DNA of 64,000 bases from Lawsonibacter faecis (GTDB lineage Bacteria > Bacillota > Clostridia > Oscillospirales > Oscillospiraceae). Under the pieces are notes generated by a model. That model ran no database searches. It was not told the origin of the DNA and saw nothing but the letters and a program-made list of their open reading frames with translations. The stretch is from contig NZ_JACOPQ010000013.1 of NCBI RefSeq assembly GCF_014287675.1, forward strand, positions 53,341-117,340, written 5' to 3'. Positions 34,382 to 43,209 of the stretch are shown here, piece after piece; positions within the stretch are counted from its first letter, which is position 1; each line of letters starts with the position of its first letter. A program made the translations under genes and the position numbers.

Positions 34382-37312
34382 ATGAGCCTGCGCATCGGAA
34401 TCGACATCGGCTCCACCACCGTCAAGGTGGTGGTGCTGGACGAAGACAATAAACTATTGTTCCGCTCCTATGAGCGGCACTACTCCAAGGCCCGGGAGCG
34501 GGCCTGCGAGACGCTGAACTCTATTAAGGAGTTGCTCTCCGGCAAGGACGTAAAGCTGGTGATCACCGGCTCCGCCGGCCTGGGCGTGGCAAAGGCCGGC
34601 GGCATCGACTTTGTGCAGGAGGTCTACGCCACCGCCGCCGCCGTCACGCAGTACTACCCGGACACGGACGCGGTAATCGAGCTGGGCGGCGAGGACGCCA
34701 AGATCATTTTCTTCGGCGGCGCGCTGGAGGAGCGGATGAACGGCTCCTGCGCCGGCGGCACCGGGGCCTTTATCGACCAGATGGCCACGCTGATGAACGT
34801 AAGCGTGAACGAGCTGGACGCCCTATCCCTGAACCACGAGAAGATCTACCCCATTGCCTCCCGATGCGGCGTGTTCGCCAAGAGCGACATCCAGCCCATC
34901 CTGAACCAGGGCGGGCGGAAGGAGGACGTGGCCGCCTCCATCTTCCAGGCCGTGGTGGACCAGACCGTGGCCGGCCTGACCCAGGGCCGGGAGCTCAAGG
35001 GCAAGATCGTATTCCTGGGCGGCCCCCTCCACTTCCTCATGGGGCTGCGGGCGCGCTTTGTGGAGACCCTCCATTTGGACGGCGAGCACGCCGTCTTCCC
35101 CGAGGACGGCGACTGCTTCGCCGGCATTGGCGCGGCCCTCTGCGCCGCCGACTACGCCGACCACCCCTTCGACGATCTGCTGCGCAAGCTGGAGGAGAGC
35201 GTGGATGCCGCCAACACCGTGGATACCATGCCCCCCCTCTTCACCGACGAGGCCGACTACGCCGCCTTCCTGACCCGGCACGACGCCAACCACCCGCCCG
35301 AGGCGGATATCCATACCTACGCCGGGGACGCCTACCTGGGCATCGACGCCGGATCCACCACCACCAAGGTGGCCCTCATCGCGCCCGACGGCGGCCTTCT
35401 CTATACTTATTACCACTCCAACCAGGGGAATCCCGTGGCTATCGTGCTCGAGCAATTGAAGGAGATTTACCGGCTCTGCGGCGGGCGCGTCACCATCCGG
35501 GGCAGCGCCGTCACCGGGTACGGCGAGGAACTCATTAAAAACGCCTTCTCCTGCGATCTGGGCCTGGTGGAGACGGTGGCCCACTTCAATGCCGCCGCCC
35601 ACTTCAACCCCGACGTGGACTTCATCATCGACATCGGCGGCCAGGATATGAAGTGCTTTAAAATCCGCAACGGCGCCGTGGACTCCATCATGCTCAACGA
35701 GGCCTGCTCATCGGGCTGCGGCTCCTTTATTGAGACCTTTGCCAAGGCCCTGGGGTACACCATCGCCGACTTTGCTAAAATCGGCCTCTTCGCACCCCAT
35801 CCGGTGAACCTGGGCTCCCGCTGCACCGTGTTCATGAACTCCAGCGTGAAGCAGGCCCAGAAGGACGGCGCGGGCGTGGAGGACATCAGCGCGGGCCTCT
35901 CCATCTCCATCGTGAAAAACGCGGTCTACAAGGTTATCCGGGCTGCCAGCGCCGACGACCTTGGCAGGCACATTGTGGTCCAGGGCGGCACCTTCCATAA
36001 CGACGCGGTGCTGCGCGCCTTCGAGCAGGAGCTGGGCCGGAACGTCACCCGCCCCACCATCGCAGGGCTGATGGGCGCCTTCGGCGCGGCTCTGGCCGCC
36101 AGGGACCTCCATCTGGAGAAGAGTGCGCTGTTAAGCGAAAAGGCTTTACATGGCTTCACCCACAGTGCAAAACCTGTCACCTGCGGCCTGTGCACCAATC
36201 ACTGCTCCCTCACCGTCAACCAGTTCGACGGCGGGCGGAAGTTTATCTCCGGCAACCGCTGCTCCCGCCCCCTGGGCAAGGAGAAGGTGGAGCTGCCGGA
36301 CCTGATGAACTACAAATACAAGAAGCTCAGGGCCCTGGAGGGCAGGGGGAGCGGCAGCGGCGTCCGCGGCAGGATGGGCATTCCCTTCGGCCTCAATATG
36401 TACGAGAACCTTCCCTTCTGGTTCGAGTTCTTCACGCGCCTCAACTTCGAGGTGGTCCTCTCCCCCGAGTCCACCCGAAAGCTCTACATCAAAGGCCAGC
36501 ACACCATCCCCTCCGACACCGTGTGCTACCCCGCCAAGCTGCTGCACGGCCACGTGGAGGCCCTGGTGGAGCAGGGTGTGGACGCCATCTGGTACCCCTG
36601 CATGTCCTACAACAACGACGAGGGCATCGGCGACAACCACTTTAACTGCCCGGTGGTGGCCTACTACCCCGAGCTGCTGGCCGCCAATATGCCCGTTTTG
36701 AAGCAGACCCGCTATCTGGACCCCTACGTGGGCCTGTGGCGGCGCAAGGACTTTGAGAAGCGGATCGCCAGGATGATGGAGGAGGAGTTTTCCATCCCCA
36801 AAAAGGAGACCGCGGCGGCCGTGCGGGCGGCCTACGACGCCTACGACGCCTACCTGGCCGACATCCGCGCCACTGGGAAGCAGTACGTCGAGTACGCCAG
36901 GGCCAACAATATGCCTATCCTGGTGGTCTGCGGGCGGCCCTACCACATCGATCCGGAGATCAACCACGGCATCAACGACCTCATCACCTCCTTCGGCTTT
37001 GTCCTGGTCACAGAGGACGCGCTGAGCCACCTGGAGGGCTATGAGAGCCGGAAGGTTCTCAACCAGTGGACCTTCCAGAGCCGGATGTACAACGCCGCCC
37101 GCTACGTCTGCACCCAGAGCGATATGCAGGTGGTCCAGCTGGTGTCCTTCGGCTGCGGCACCGACGCCATCACCACCGACGAGCTGCGCTCCATTTTGGA
37201 GGAGGGCGGAAAGCTTTACACTCAGCTCAAAATCGACGATATTAACAACCTGGGCGCGGTCAGAATCCGAATCCGCTCGCTGATGGCCGCCATTGACGCC
37301 CGGAAGCGCTGA
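34382..37312 (+). CDS. 2-hydroxyacyl-CoA dehydratase activase-related protein, N-terminal part
   Basis: 976 residues. Two BcrAD/BadFG-type ATPase modules: the first begins LRIGIDIGSTTVKVVVLDED, with the cluster loop NGSCAGGTGAFIDQMA. The second begins YLGIDAGSTTTKVALI, with NEACSSGCGSFIETFA. A DUF2229-like region follows, with the Cys cluster CGLCTNHCSLTV (about 600) and WYPCMSYNNDEG. In clostridia these proteins drive radical dehydratases by ATP-dependent electron injection; the large multidomain form has no assigned substrate. Start ATG 34382 has AGGAG 8 nt upstream. The C-terminal module that is usually fused is encoded separately at 38228. Confidence 0.9.
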   Translation: MSLRIGIDIGSTTVKVVVLDEDNKLLFRSYERHYSKARERACETLNSIKELLSGKDVKLVITGSAGLGVAKAGGIDFVQEVYATAAAVTQYYPDTDAVIELGGEDAKIIFFGGALEERMNGSCAGGTGAFIDQMATLMNVSVNELDALSLNHEKIYPIASRCGVFAKSDIQPILNQGGRKEDVAASIFQAVVDQTVAGLTQGRELKGKIVFLGGPLHFLMGLRARFVETLHLDGEHAVFPEDGDCFAGIGAALCAADYADHPFDDLLRKLEESVDAANTVDTMPPLFTDEADYAAFLTRHDANHPPEADIHTYAGDAYLGIDAGSTTTKVALIAPDGGLLYTYYHSNQGNPVAIVLEQLKEIYRLCGGRVTIRGSAVTGYGEELIKNAFSCDLGLVETVAHFNAAAHFNPDVDFIIDIGGQDMKCFKIRNGAVDSIMLNEACSSGCGSFIETFAKALGYTIADFAKIGLFAPHPVNLGSRCTVFMNSSVKQAQKDGAGVEDISAGLSISIVKNAVYKVIRAASADDLGRHIVVQGGTFHNDAVLRAFEQELGRNVTRPTIAGLMGAFGAALAARDLHLEKSALLSEKALHGFTHSAKPVTCGLCTNHCSLTVNQFDGGRKFISGNRCSRPLGKEKVELPDLMNYKYKKLRALEGRGSGSGVRGRMGIPFGLNMYENLPFWFEFFTRLNFEVVLSPESTRKLYIKGQHTIPSDTVCYPAKLLHGHVEALVEQGVDAIWYPCMSYNNDEGIGDNHFNCPVVAYYPELLAANMPVLKQTRYLDPYVGLWRRKDFEKRIARMMEEEFSIPKKETAAAVRAAYDAYDAYLADIRATGKQYVEYARANNMPILVVCGRPYHIDPEINHGINDLITSFGFVLVTEDALSHLEGYESRKVLNQWTFQSRMYNAARYVCTQSDMQVVQLVSFGCGTDAITTDELRSILEEGGKLYTQLKIDDINNLGAVRIRIRSLMAAIDARKR

Positions 37313-37412
37313 GCCGTCGGGCAGGGACGCCAACGTCAGAGCGGAGAAAAATGCAGAGAGGGCGTCCCGCGCAAGCCCTCGGCGCTTTTTGCGCCGGTCA
37401 GGAGTATCTTCC

Positions 37413-38183
37413 ATGTTACTGAAAGAACAAATCCGGTCCATTGTGAAAAACCAGCTGGCGCTGGATCTGGGCTGTGAGGCAAGTTTGCTTGACGCCCCTG
37501 AGAACACGGTGCTGGAGTGGCGGGATCTGCCCGGACGGCGGAGGTACGGCGAGGACGCGCCCTTTCTGGAGCTGGCGGTCTGGAACGGCGTGCTGAAAGC
37601 CGCCTGCGCCGCCCCCCTGCTGCCCTGGGCGCGGGAATTTTTGACGCCCCGGCAGGCGGAGTGGCTCTTCAAGTTCAACTCCCTGAAAAAAATAGACGCA
37701 GCACTCGCCCCCTTCGGGTACGAGCTCGGCGAGGCCGTGCGTTACTTTCTCCCCGCTCTTCCGGCGGTGCCCGCGGCGCCCCTCCAGCCGGTGCGCTGGT
37801 ATGAGGGGGCGGAGCTGGAACAGTTCCGGGGCGACTGCCGCTGGGACGGCCCGCTGGCCTTCAACCCCCTGTTCCCCGACATGCTGGCGGTGGCCGCCCT
37901 GGATGGGACCGGCGCGCCATGCGCCATGGCGGGGGTCAGCCGTGACGGGGCGCGGCTGTGGCAGATCGGCATCACGGTCCTCCCCCCGTACCGGGGCCGG
38001 GGGCTGGCGGCCAATCTGACCGCCCTCATCAGAGACGAACTGCTCTCCCGGGATATCGTCCCCTTCTACGGCACGGCCGAGAGCCACATCATCTCCCAAA
38101 ATGTCGCCATCAGCGCCGGGTTCCGGCCGGCGTTCGGATATCTGTACGCGCAGAAAATCCCGCCCCAACTCAATCAGGCGTAG
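37413..38183 (+). CDS. GNAT acetyltransferase between the two activase parts
   Basis: 256 residues. The first 140 have no clear fold; the last 100 form a GNAT domain with WQIGITVLPPYRGRGLAANL. GGAG lies 8 nt before ATG 37413. It lies 100 bp after the first activase gene and 44 bp before the second, all on the plus strand, so the three are probably one operon. The function is unknown. It has no evident link to dehydratase chemistry. Confidence 0.8.
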   Translation: MLLKEQIRSIVKNQLALDLGCEASLLDAPENTVLEWRDLPGRRRYGEDAPFLELAVWNGVLKAACAAPLLPWAREFLTPRQAEWLFKFNSLKKIDAALAPFGYELGEAVRYFLPALPAVPAAPLQPVRWYEGAELEQFRGDCRWDGPLAFNPLFPDMLAVAALDGTGAPCAMAGVSRDGARLWQIGITVLPPYRGRGLAANLTALIRDELLSRDIVPFYGTAESHIISQNVAISAGFRPAFGYLYAQKIPPQLNQA

Positions 38184-38227
38184 GCGTGGCTCATCCCGCC
38201 CGTTCCCCACAGAAAGGATCAAGGCTT

Positions 38228-39553
38228 ATGGCAGAATTAGTTTATGACAACACCGGCAGGCTCCTCTTCACCAAGGAGATGAAGGAGGAGTACACCCTCC
38301 TGGTGCCCCAGATGCTGCCCATGCATTTCGCCATGCTGGTGCGCATCATGCAGACCGAGGGCTACAAGGTGGAGATGCTCAACACCACCGGCAAGAGCAT
38401 TTTGGACTACGGCCAGAAATACGTCCACAACGACGCGTGCTTCCCCGCGATTCTGGTCATCGGCCAGCTCATCGACGCGGTGAAAAGCGGCAAATACGAC
38501 CCGCACAAGGTAGCGCTGGTCATCACCCAGACCGGCGGCGGCTGCAGGGCCTCCAACTACATCCATATGCTGCGCAAGGCCCTGGAGAAGGCGGATCTGG
38601 CCTACGTGCCCGTCATCTCCGTAAACCTCTCCGGCCTGGAGCACAACCCCGGCTTTAAGCTGTCCCTGGGCTTCATCCGCAAGGCGGTTTTCGCCGTATT
38701 CTACGGCGACATCATCATGAACACGGCCAACCAGGTCCGGCCCTACGAGGTCAATCCCGGCGACACGGACCGGGCCATTGAGACCTGCATGGACTTCCTC
38801 CTCTCAGGCATGAACGAAGGCAAGGGCATGACCCACAAGTCCATGATCGCCAATTTCGAGCGCATTATCGAGGTCTTCAAGGCCGTCCCCGTGGCCGGTG
38901 AGCAGAAGGTCCGCGTGGGCGTGGTGGGCGAGATTTACGTGAAGTACTCCCCCCTGGGCAACAACAATCTGGAGCACTTCCTCCTCTCCGAGGGGGCCGA
39001 GCCGGTGGTGCCGGGTCTGGCCGACTTTGTCATCTTCAAAATCTACAACCGGGACGTGGACGTGGATATCTACGGCGGCAAGTGGATTAAGCAGGCGGTC
39101 TGCCGGATATTCGCCGGGTACGTCAAAAAGAAGCAGCGGGCGATGATCGACACCCTCAAGCGGGACGGCCGTTTCCGCGCCCCCGGCGACTTCGACGATC
39201 TGCACGGCTACATCAAGGGTTACCTGGGCGACGGCAACAAGATGGGCGAGGGCTGGCTCCTCACCGCCGAGATGCTGGAGCTCATCAACACGGGGGTGCC
39301 CAACATCGTCTGCACCCAGCCCTTCGGATGCCTCCCCAACCACATCGTTGGCAAGGGCATGATTCGCAAGCTGAAGGACGACTACCCCTGGAGCAACGTG
39401 GTGGCCATCGACTACGACCCCGGCGCCACCAAAATCAACCAGGAAAACCGCATTAAGCTCATGCTGGCCAACGCCCGGGCCCTGGCGAAGACCCACGAGG
39501 AGGCGCCCGCCGCCGGGGCGTGCGCGGACGGCAGGGAGCCCCAGACCGTATAG
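38228..39553 (+). CDS. 2-hydroxyacyl-CoA dehydratase-related protein, C-terminal part
   Basis: 441 residues matching the C-terminal third of the long activase-related proteins of clostridia. Visible marks are VHNDACFPAILVIGQLIDAV, TQTGGGCRASNYIHMLRKAL and CTQPFGCLPNHIVGKGMIRK, with conserved Cys in each, probably for a [4Fe-4S] cluster. It starts at ATG 38228, 3 nt after an AAGG that is part of AAAGGATCAAGG. It presumably works as a complex with the 976-residue protein. The cluster chemistry and substrate are unknown. Confidence 0.85.
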   Translation: MAELVYDNTGRLLFTKEMKEEYTLLVPQMLPMHFAMLVRIMQTEGYKVEMLNTTGKSILDYGQKYVHNDACFPAILVIGQLIDAVKSGKYDPHKVALVITQTGGGCRASNYIHMLRKALEKADLAYVPVISVNLSGLEHNPGFKLSLGFIRKAVFAVFYGDIIMNTANQVRPYEVNPGDTDRAIETCMDFLLSGMNEGKGMTHKSMIANFERIIEVFKAVPVAGEQKVRVGVVGEIYVKYSPLGNNNLEHFLLSEGAEPVVPGLADFVIFKIYNRDVDVDIYGGKWIKQAVCRIFAGYVKKKQRAMIDTLKRDGRFRAPGDFDDLHGYIKGYLGDGNKMGEGWLLTAEMLELINTGVPNIVCTQPFGCLPNHIVGKGMIRKLKDDYPWSNVVAIDYDPGATKINQENRIKLMLANARALAKTHEEAPAAGACADGREPQTV

Positions 39554-39564
39554 GCATGTTTTGC

Positions 39565-40050
39565 TGACGCCCACCGGGGGACCCGGCTCTTATCTGCCGG
39601 GACAAGTAAATTGCCCGGCATCAGAGTTTCGGCCCCCGCGGGGGCCGAAACGCCTGTGTGCGCCATCCGGCGCGGCGTGTCCCGCCATCCCTTCTCATGG
39701 ATGTGATAACCTGTATGGAAAACCTGCATTTTGTCGACGCCTGCAAGTCTGAGCACTTTATAGCCATGTCCCTCATCCATGCTCTGGGATGGCGGGATAT
39801 CCCCGCGGGCTGACGCCCGCCGGGGACCCTGGCTTTTTATCTGCCGGGGCAAGTGAATTGCCCCGGCAGCAGGGTTTCGGCCCCGGCGGAAGGACCGAAA
39901 CACCTGTGCGCGCCATTCGGCGCGGCGTGTCCCGCCACCCCTTCTCATGGATGTGATTACCTGTATGGAAAACCTGCATTTTGTCGACGCCTGCAAGTCT
40001 GAGCACTTTATAGCCATGTCCCTCATCCATGCTCTGGGATGGCGGGACAC
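39565..40050 (+). repeat. tandem duplication of about 250 bp covering a leader and the first codons of a GNAT gene
   Basis: The stretch 39565-39797 is repeated at 39811-40047. Within it, the first about 34 codons of the GNAT gene (ATGGATGTGATAACC onward at 39697) recur at 39947 with a single base change over about 100 bp. The noncoding part differs more and contains matching hairpins (for example TTTCGGCCCCCG with its complement). The first copy is a dead 5' fragment: it runs into noncoding DNA after GGATGGCGGGA. The 393-bp gap before the intact gene holds nothing else. Confidence 0.88.
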
Positions 40051-40522
40051 GTATGCCGGCTATGTGCCCGGCGACTATATGGCCCGGGAGATTACCGACG
40101 ACCGCTGGGTGAAGTTCTTCCGCGAGGATTATGAGCTGGGCAGATGTCACGGTCTTCTCCTTTACAGAGACGACACCCCCGTCTCCTGCCTCAACTACGG
40201 AGCCGCCCGCACCCAGAACTACAACGCCGGGGAGGCAACCGTCTTCCCCAACGACGCCTACGCCGGCTGGGGTGAGATTATCTCCTTCTACACCCACCCG
40301 GCGGAGCGGGGCAGGGGCTACGGCGGGCTGCTATTTGAGGAGGCCCTTCGCCGCCTGAAGGCGGACGGACACGACAGTGCGTTTGTCTTCGTCCTGCGGG
40401 AGAACGGGAAGGCCCGGCGGTTCTATGCCGCCCACGGCTTCGCCTGGGACGGCACCCACGCCGACATTCCCTTCCCGCCCGACGCGGTATGTGTTGACTT
40501 GCGGTACACCAAGGCATTATAA
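39947..40522 (+). CDS. GNAT N-acetyltransferase
   Basis: 191 residues. The acetyl-CoA loop is FYTHPAERGRGYGGLLFEEA (about residues 113-132), with an ENGKARRFYAAHGF ending typical of GNAT. The start is uncertain: neither ATG 39947 nor ATG 39965 has a clear ribosome site, and the duplicated upstream DNA makes leader evolution likely. The N-terminal 34 codons are duplicated 250 bp upstream. The substrate is unknown. Confidence 0.82.
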   Translation: MDVITCMENLHFVDACKSEHFIAMSLIHALGWRDTYAGYVPGDYMAREITDDRWVKFFREDYELGRCHGLLLYRDDTPVSCLNYGAARTQNYNAGEATVFPNDAYAGWGEIISFYTHPAERGRGYGGLLFEEALRRLKADGHDSAFVFVLRENGKARRFYAAHGFAWDGTHADIPFPPDAVCVDLRYTKAL

Positions 40523-40603
40523 TATCTCTGCAACAACTGAATGTCAGGCTGCCGGGATAACGTCCCGTCGCTCCCCCCGGCCGCCAAAAGACGTATCAAT
40601 GGA

Positions 40604-40663
40604 CAACGGGTTTTCCGGGGCGCATCCTCCAGATGCGCCCCCAAGAAGACCTGTTGTTTTTTT
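40604..40663 (+). terminator. two-tier hairpin with T7, terminator or attenuator before the MATE gene
   Basis: Outer stem CAACGGGT/ACCTGTTG, inner stem GGGGCGCAT/ATGCGCCCC, followed by TTTTTTT. It ends 23 nt before the MATE start and may end the GNAT message or attenuate the pump. Confidence 0.7.
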
Positions 40664-40686
40664 GGACGAATGGAAGGAAGAGAAAT

Positions 40687-42075
40687 TTGGCGGAGAACAA
40701 CAACAAGATGGGCGCCATGCCCATCCGGCAGCTTATCGTGCACATGTCCTGGCCCATGATGCTGTCCATGCTCATTCAGGCGCTCTACAACATGGTGGAC
40801 AGCTACTTTGTGGCCCGCATCGATGCGGACGCCTTCGTGGCCCTGGGTCTGGCCTACCCCGCCCAGACCATGATGATCGCCATCTGCGTGGGCACCGGCG
40901 TGGGCGTAAACGCCATGCTCTCCCGCCGCCTGGGCGAAAACCGGGCCGGGGAGGCCAACGCGGTGGCGGTGAACGGCTACTTTGTCTACCTGCTGACCTG
41001 GGTGGCCTTTCTCATCTTCGGGCTGGTCTTCGGCCGGTCCTTCGTGGGCTTCTTCAATTCCGACCCCAACGTGGTCCGCTACGGCGGCCAGTACCTGACC
41101 ATCGTCACCACGCTGTCCATCGGCGTGTGCATGCAGTTCGCCGGGGAGCGGGTGCTCCAGGGCATCGGCGACCCCATCGGCCCGATGGTGATTCAGGGCA
41201 TCGGCGCGGTCATTAACCTGGTGCTGGACCCGGTGCTCATCTTCGGTCTGGGGCCCTTCCCCGCCATGGGGGTCGCCGGCGCGGCCATCGCCACCGTCTT
41301 CGGCCAGATCGTGGGCATGGTGGTGGGCTTCGTGCTGGTGGGGCGGAACAGGTCGCTCCCCATCTCCCTCCGGGGATTCCGGCCCAGCGCCGGGACCATC
41401 CGGGACATCTACCGCATCGGCGGCCCGGCCATTGTGATGCAGTCCCTCAACACGGTGATGACCATGGGCATGAACAAAATCCTCAGCCTGCCCCGGATCG
41501 TGGAGCGCTTCGGAAACGCTCCGGTTTTCGTGCTCACCTCCTATTTCAAGCTCCAGTCCTTCGTCTTCATGCCGGTCTTCGGCCTCAACAACGGCATGAC
41601 GCCCGTCCTCAGCTACAACTACGGCGCCCGGCAGAAAAAGCGCATTACCGGCGGAATTCACTTTGCTCTGGCGCTGGCCCTTGCTATTATGGGCGTGGGG
41701 ATGCTCCTCTTCCTCCTGTTCCCCGGCGCGCTGATGGGTATTTTCGGCGCGGAACAGGAGCCAATGGCAATGGCGATGGGAATTCCCGCCCTGCGCATCC
41801 TGGCCGCCTCCTTCCTCTTCGCCGGAGTGTCCATCATCCTGGGAGCCGCCTTCCAGGCCCTGGGCGCGCCCATGTTCAGCCTGATCATCTCCCTGCTGCG
41901 GCAGCTCGTCATCGTCCTGCCCGTGTGCCTCCTCCTGGCTTTTACCGCCCCGGAGCTGGTGTGGTGGTGCGTCCCCCTGGCCGAGGGTGTTTCCTGCCTC
42001 GTGGCGCTGGCGTTCTACCGGAAGATTTACCGGGAGAAGATCTCCGTGCTGGAGTGCGGCGGAACTGAGAATTGA
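40687..42075 (+). CDS. MATE-family efflux transporter
   Basis: 462 residues with 12 hydrophobic segments. The first repeat contains SMLIQALYNMVDSYFVARID and the second FGLNNGMTPVLSYNYGARQK, both typical of NorM/MepA-like exporters. TTG 40687 is chosen, with GGAAG 6-8 nt before it; the upstream ATG 40633 lies inside the hairpin. A lipoprotein gene follows closely. Drug or metabolite export is likely, but the substrate is unknown. Confidence 0.92.
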   Translation: MAENNNKMGAMPIRQLIVHMSWPMMLSMLIQALYNMVDSYFVARIDADAFVALGLAYPAQTMMIAICVGTGVGVNAMLSRRLGENRAGEANAVAVNGYFVYLLTWVAFLIFGLVFGRSFVGFFNSDPNVVRYGGQYLTIVTTLSIGVCMQFAGERVLQGIGDPIGPMVIQGIGAVINLVLDPVLIFGLGPFPAMGVAGAAIATVFGQIVGMVVGFVLVGRNRSLPISLRGFRPSAGTIRDIYRIGGPAIVMQSLNTVMTMGMNKILSLPRIVERFGNAPVFVLTSYFKLQSFVFMPVFGLNNGMTPVLSYNYGARQKKRITGGIHFALALALAIMGVGMLLFLLFPGALMGIFGAEQEPMAMAMGIPALRILAASFLFAGVSIILGAAFQALGAPMFSLIISLLRQLVIVLPVCLLLAFTAPELVWWCVPLAEGVSCLVALAFYRKIYREKISVLECGGTEN

Positions 42076-42104
42076 CGGGTGAATACCGTCTTTGGAGTGA
42101 TACC

Positions 42105-43028
42105 ATGAAAAAACGCATTCTCCCCCTGCTGGCGGCCCTGGCGCTGCTGGCGGGCTGCACCGGCAAGACCTCCCCGTCCGGCACGCCGACGCCCACCCCC
42201 GCCCCGGCAGTCTCGTCCGCGCCCGCCCCCACTCCCGCAGCGTCCGGCGCGCCCGGAGACCAGGGGCTGGTCTGGGGTGAGAACTTCGGCATGGAGGACA
42301 TCGACGTGGACTCCCTCCCCACACAGACGGCGGCGGCCCCGGATCTGTGGACCGAGCGGCTCTCCCTGGTGGGCGCCGTGCCGGAGGCGGACATCTCCCT
42401 CTATCTGCTGAACCTCGCCCGGCCCGGCGTGCTGCTGCGGCAGGGCGGGGAGTTTTCCTACTTCCCCCTGGAGCGTCAGTTTCAGGACCTGCCCCTGCTG
42501 GTGTGGCGGGACTTCGACGGCGACGGCAGCGAGGAGCTGGCCGTGCGCTATCTGATGGCCCTGGACCCCCTGAGCGAAAAATACGGCCTGGACGGCGACG
42601 TACTGTGGCCCCGGTTCGAGCTGCATATCTACGGCCGGGACGGCGCTTCCTGGTCCGACGCCTCCTTCGGGGATGCGGCAGATCTGCGCGCCGCGCTTTC
42701 CTCCAACCTCTCCTACACCTGGGACGACCACGAGTTCACCCTCTCCGCAGGTCAAGTGGACACCCCCGGCGGCAGGGCCTGGCTCACCTCGGTCTCCGGC
42801 TGGCTGCCCGACACGGGCGTGGCAGTGGACGGCCCCCTCATCGTGGGCCGCCAGATCTTCTTCCGCTTTGAGGACGCCGGCGTCAAGGCCGTCATCACTC
42901 TGGGCCTTCCCGCCGCCATGGGCGGCGAGGCCACCGACCTGGCCACCCTCACCGCTACCCTGGAGTACCGGGACGGGGTTCTCTCCCTTGGGGTAGATTT
43001 TCTGCTTGAGGCCGTGGGCGGCGTGTAG
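42105..43028 (+). CDS. lipoprotein of unknown function
   Basis: 307 residues. Signal peptide MKKRILPLLAALALLAGC with lipobox LAGC. It is followed by a Pro/Thr/Ala linker and a domain with WRDFDGDGSEELAVRYLM, a DxDxDGxxE calcium-type loop resembling VCBS/FG-GAP repeats. There is no other family I recognise. GGAG lies about 8 nt before ATG 42105. It starts 29 bp after the MATE stop and may be part of its unit. A terminator follows. Confidence 0.78.
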   Translation: MKKRILPLLAALALLAGCTGKTSPSGTPTPTPAPAVSSAPAPTPAASGAPGDQGLVWGENFGMEDIDVDSLPTQTAAAPDLWTERLSLVGAVPEADISLYLLNLARPGVLLRQGGEFSYFPLERQFQDLPLLVWRDFDGDGSEELAVRYLMALDPLSEKYGLDGDVLWPRFELHIYGRDGASWSDASFGDAADLRAALSSNLSYTWDDHEFTLSAGQVDTPGGRAWLTSVSGWLPDTGVAVDGPLIVGRQIFFRFEDAGVKAVITLGLPAAMGGEATDLATLTATLEYRDGVLSLGVDFLLEAVGGV

Positions 43029-43089
43029 CGCCCCCTCACGGGACCCGCCGCCCTCATCGGTCCCGGAAATGGGCTCTAAGGACACAGTA

Positions 43090-43122
43090 AAAAGGGGCTG
43101 CCCCGTTCGGCAGCCTCTTTTT
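43090..43122 (+). terminator. intrinsic terminator
   Basis: AGGGGCTGCC pairs with GGCAGCCTCT, then T6. Confidence 0.8.
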
Positions 43123-43145
43123 TCGCTTTTATTCCACCGTAACTC

Positions 43146-43174
43146 TTGACTTCTACCCTATAATTTAGGATAAT
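43146..43174 (+). promoter_or_regulatory. phosphoketolase promoter
   Basis: TTGACT, 17 bp, GATAAT, 35 bp before the start; AGGAGG lies 7 nt before the ATG. Confidence 0.7.
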
Positions 43175-43209
43175 AAGGGTGATTTATCGCGTTATAGGAG
43201 GCCTTTCCA

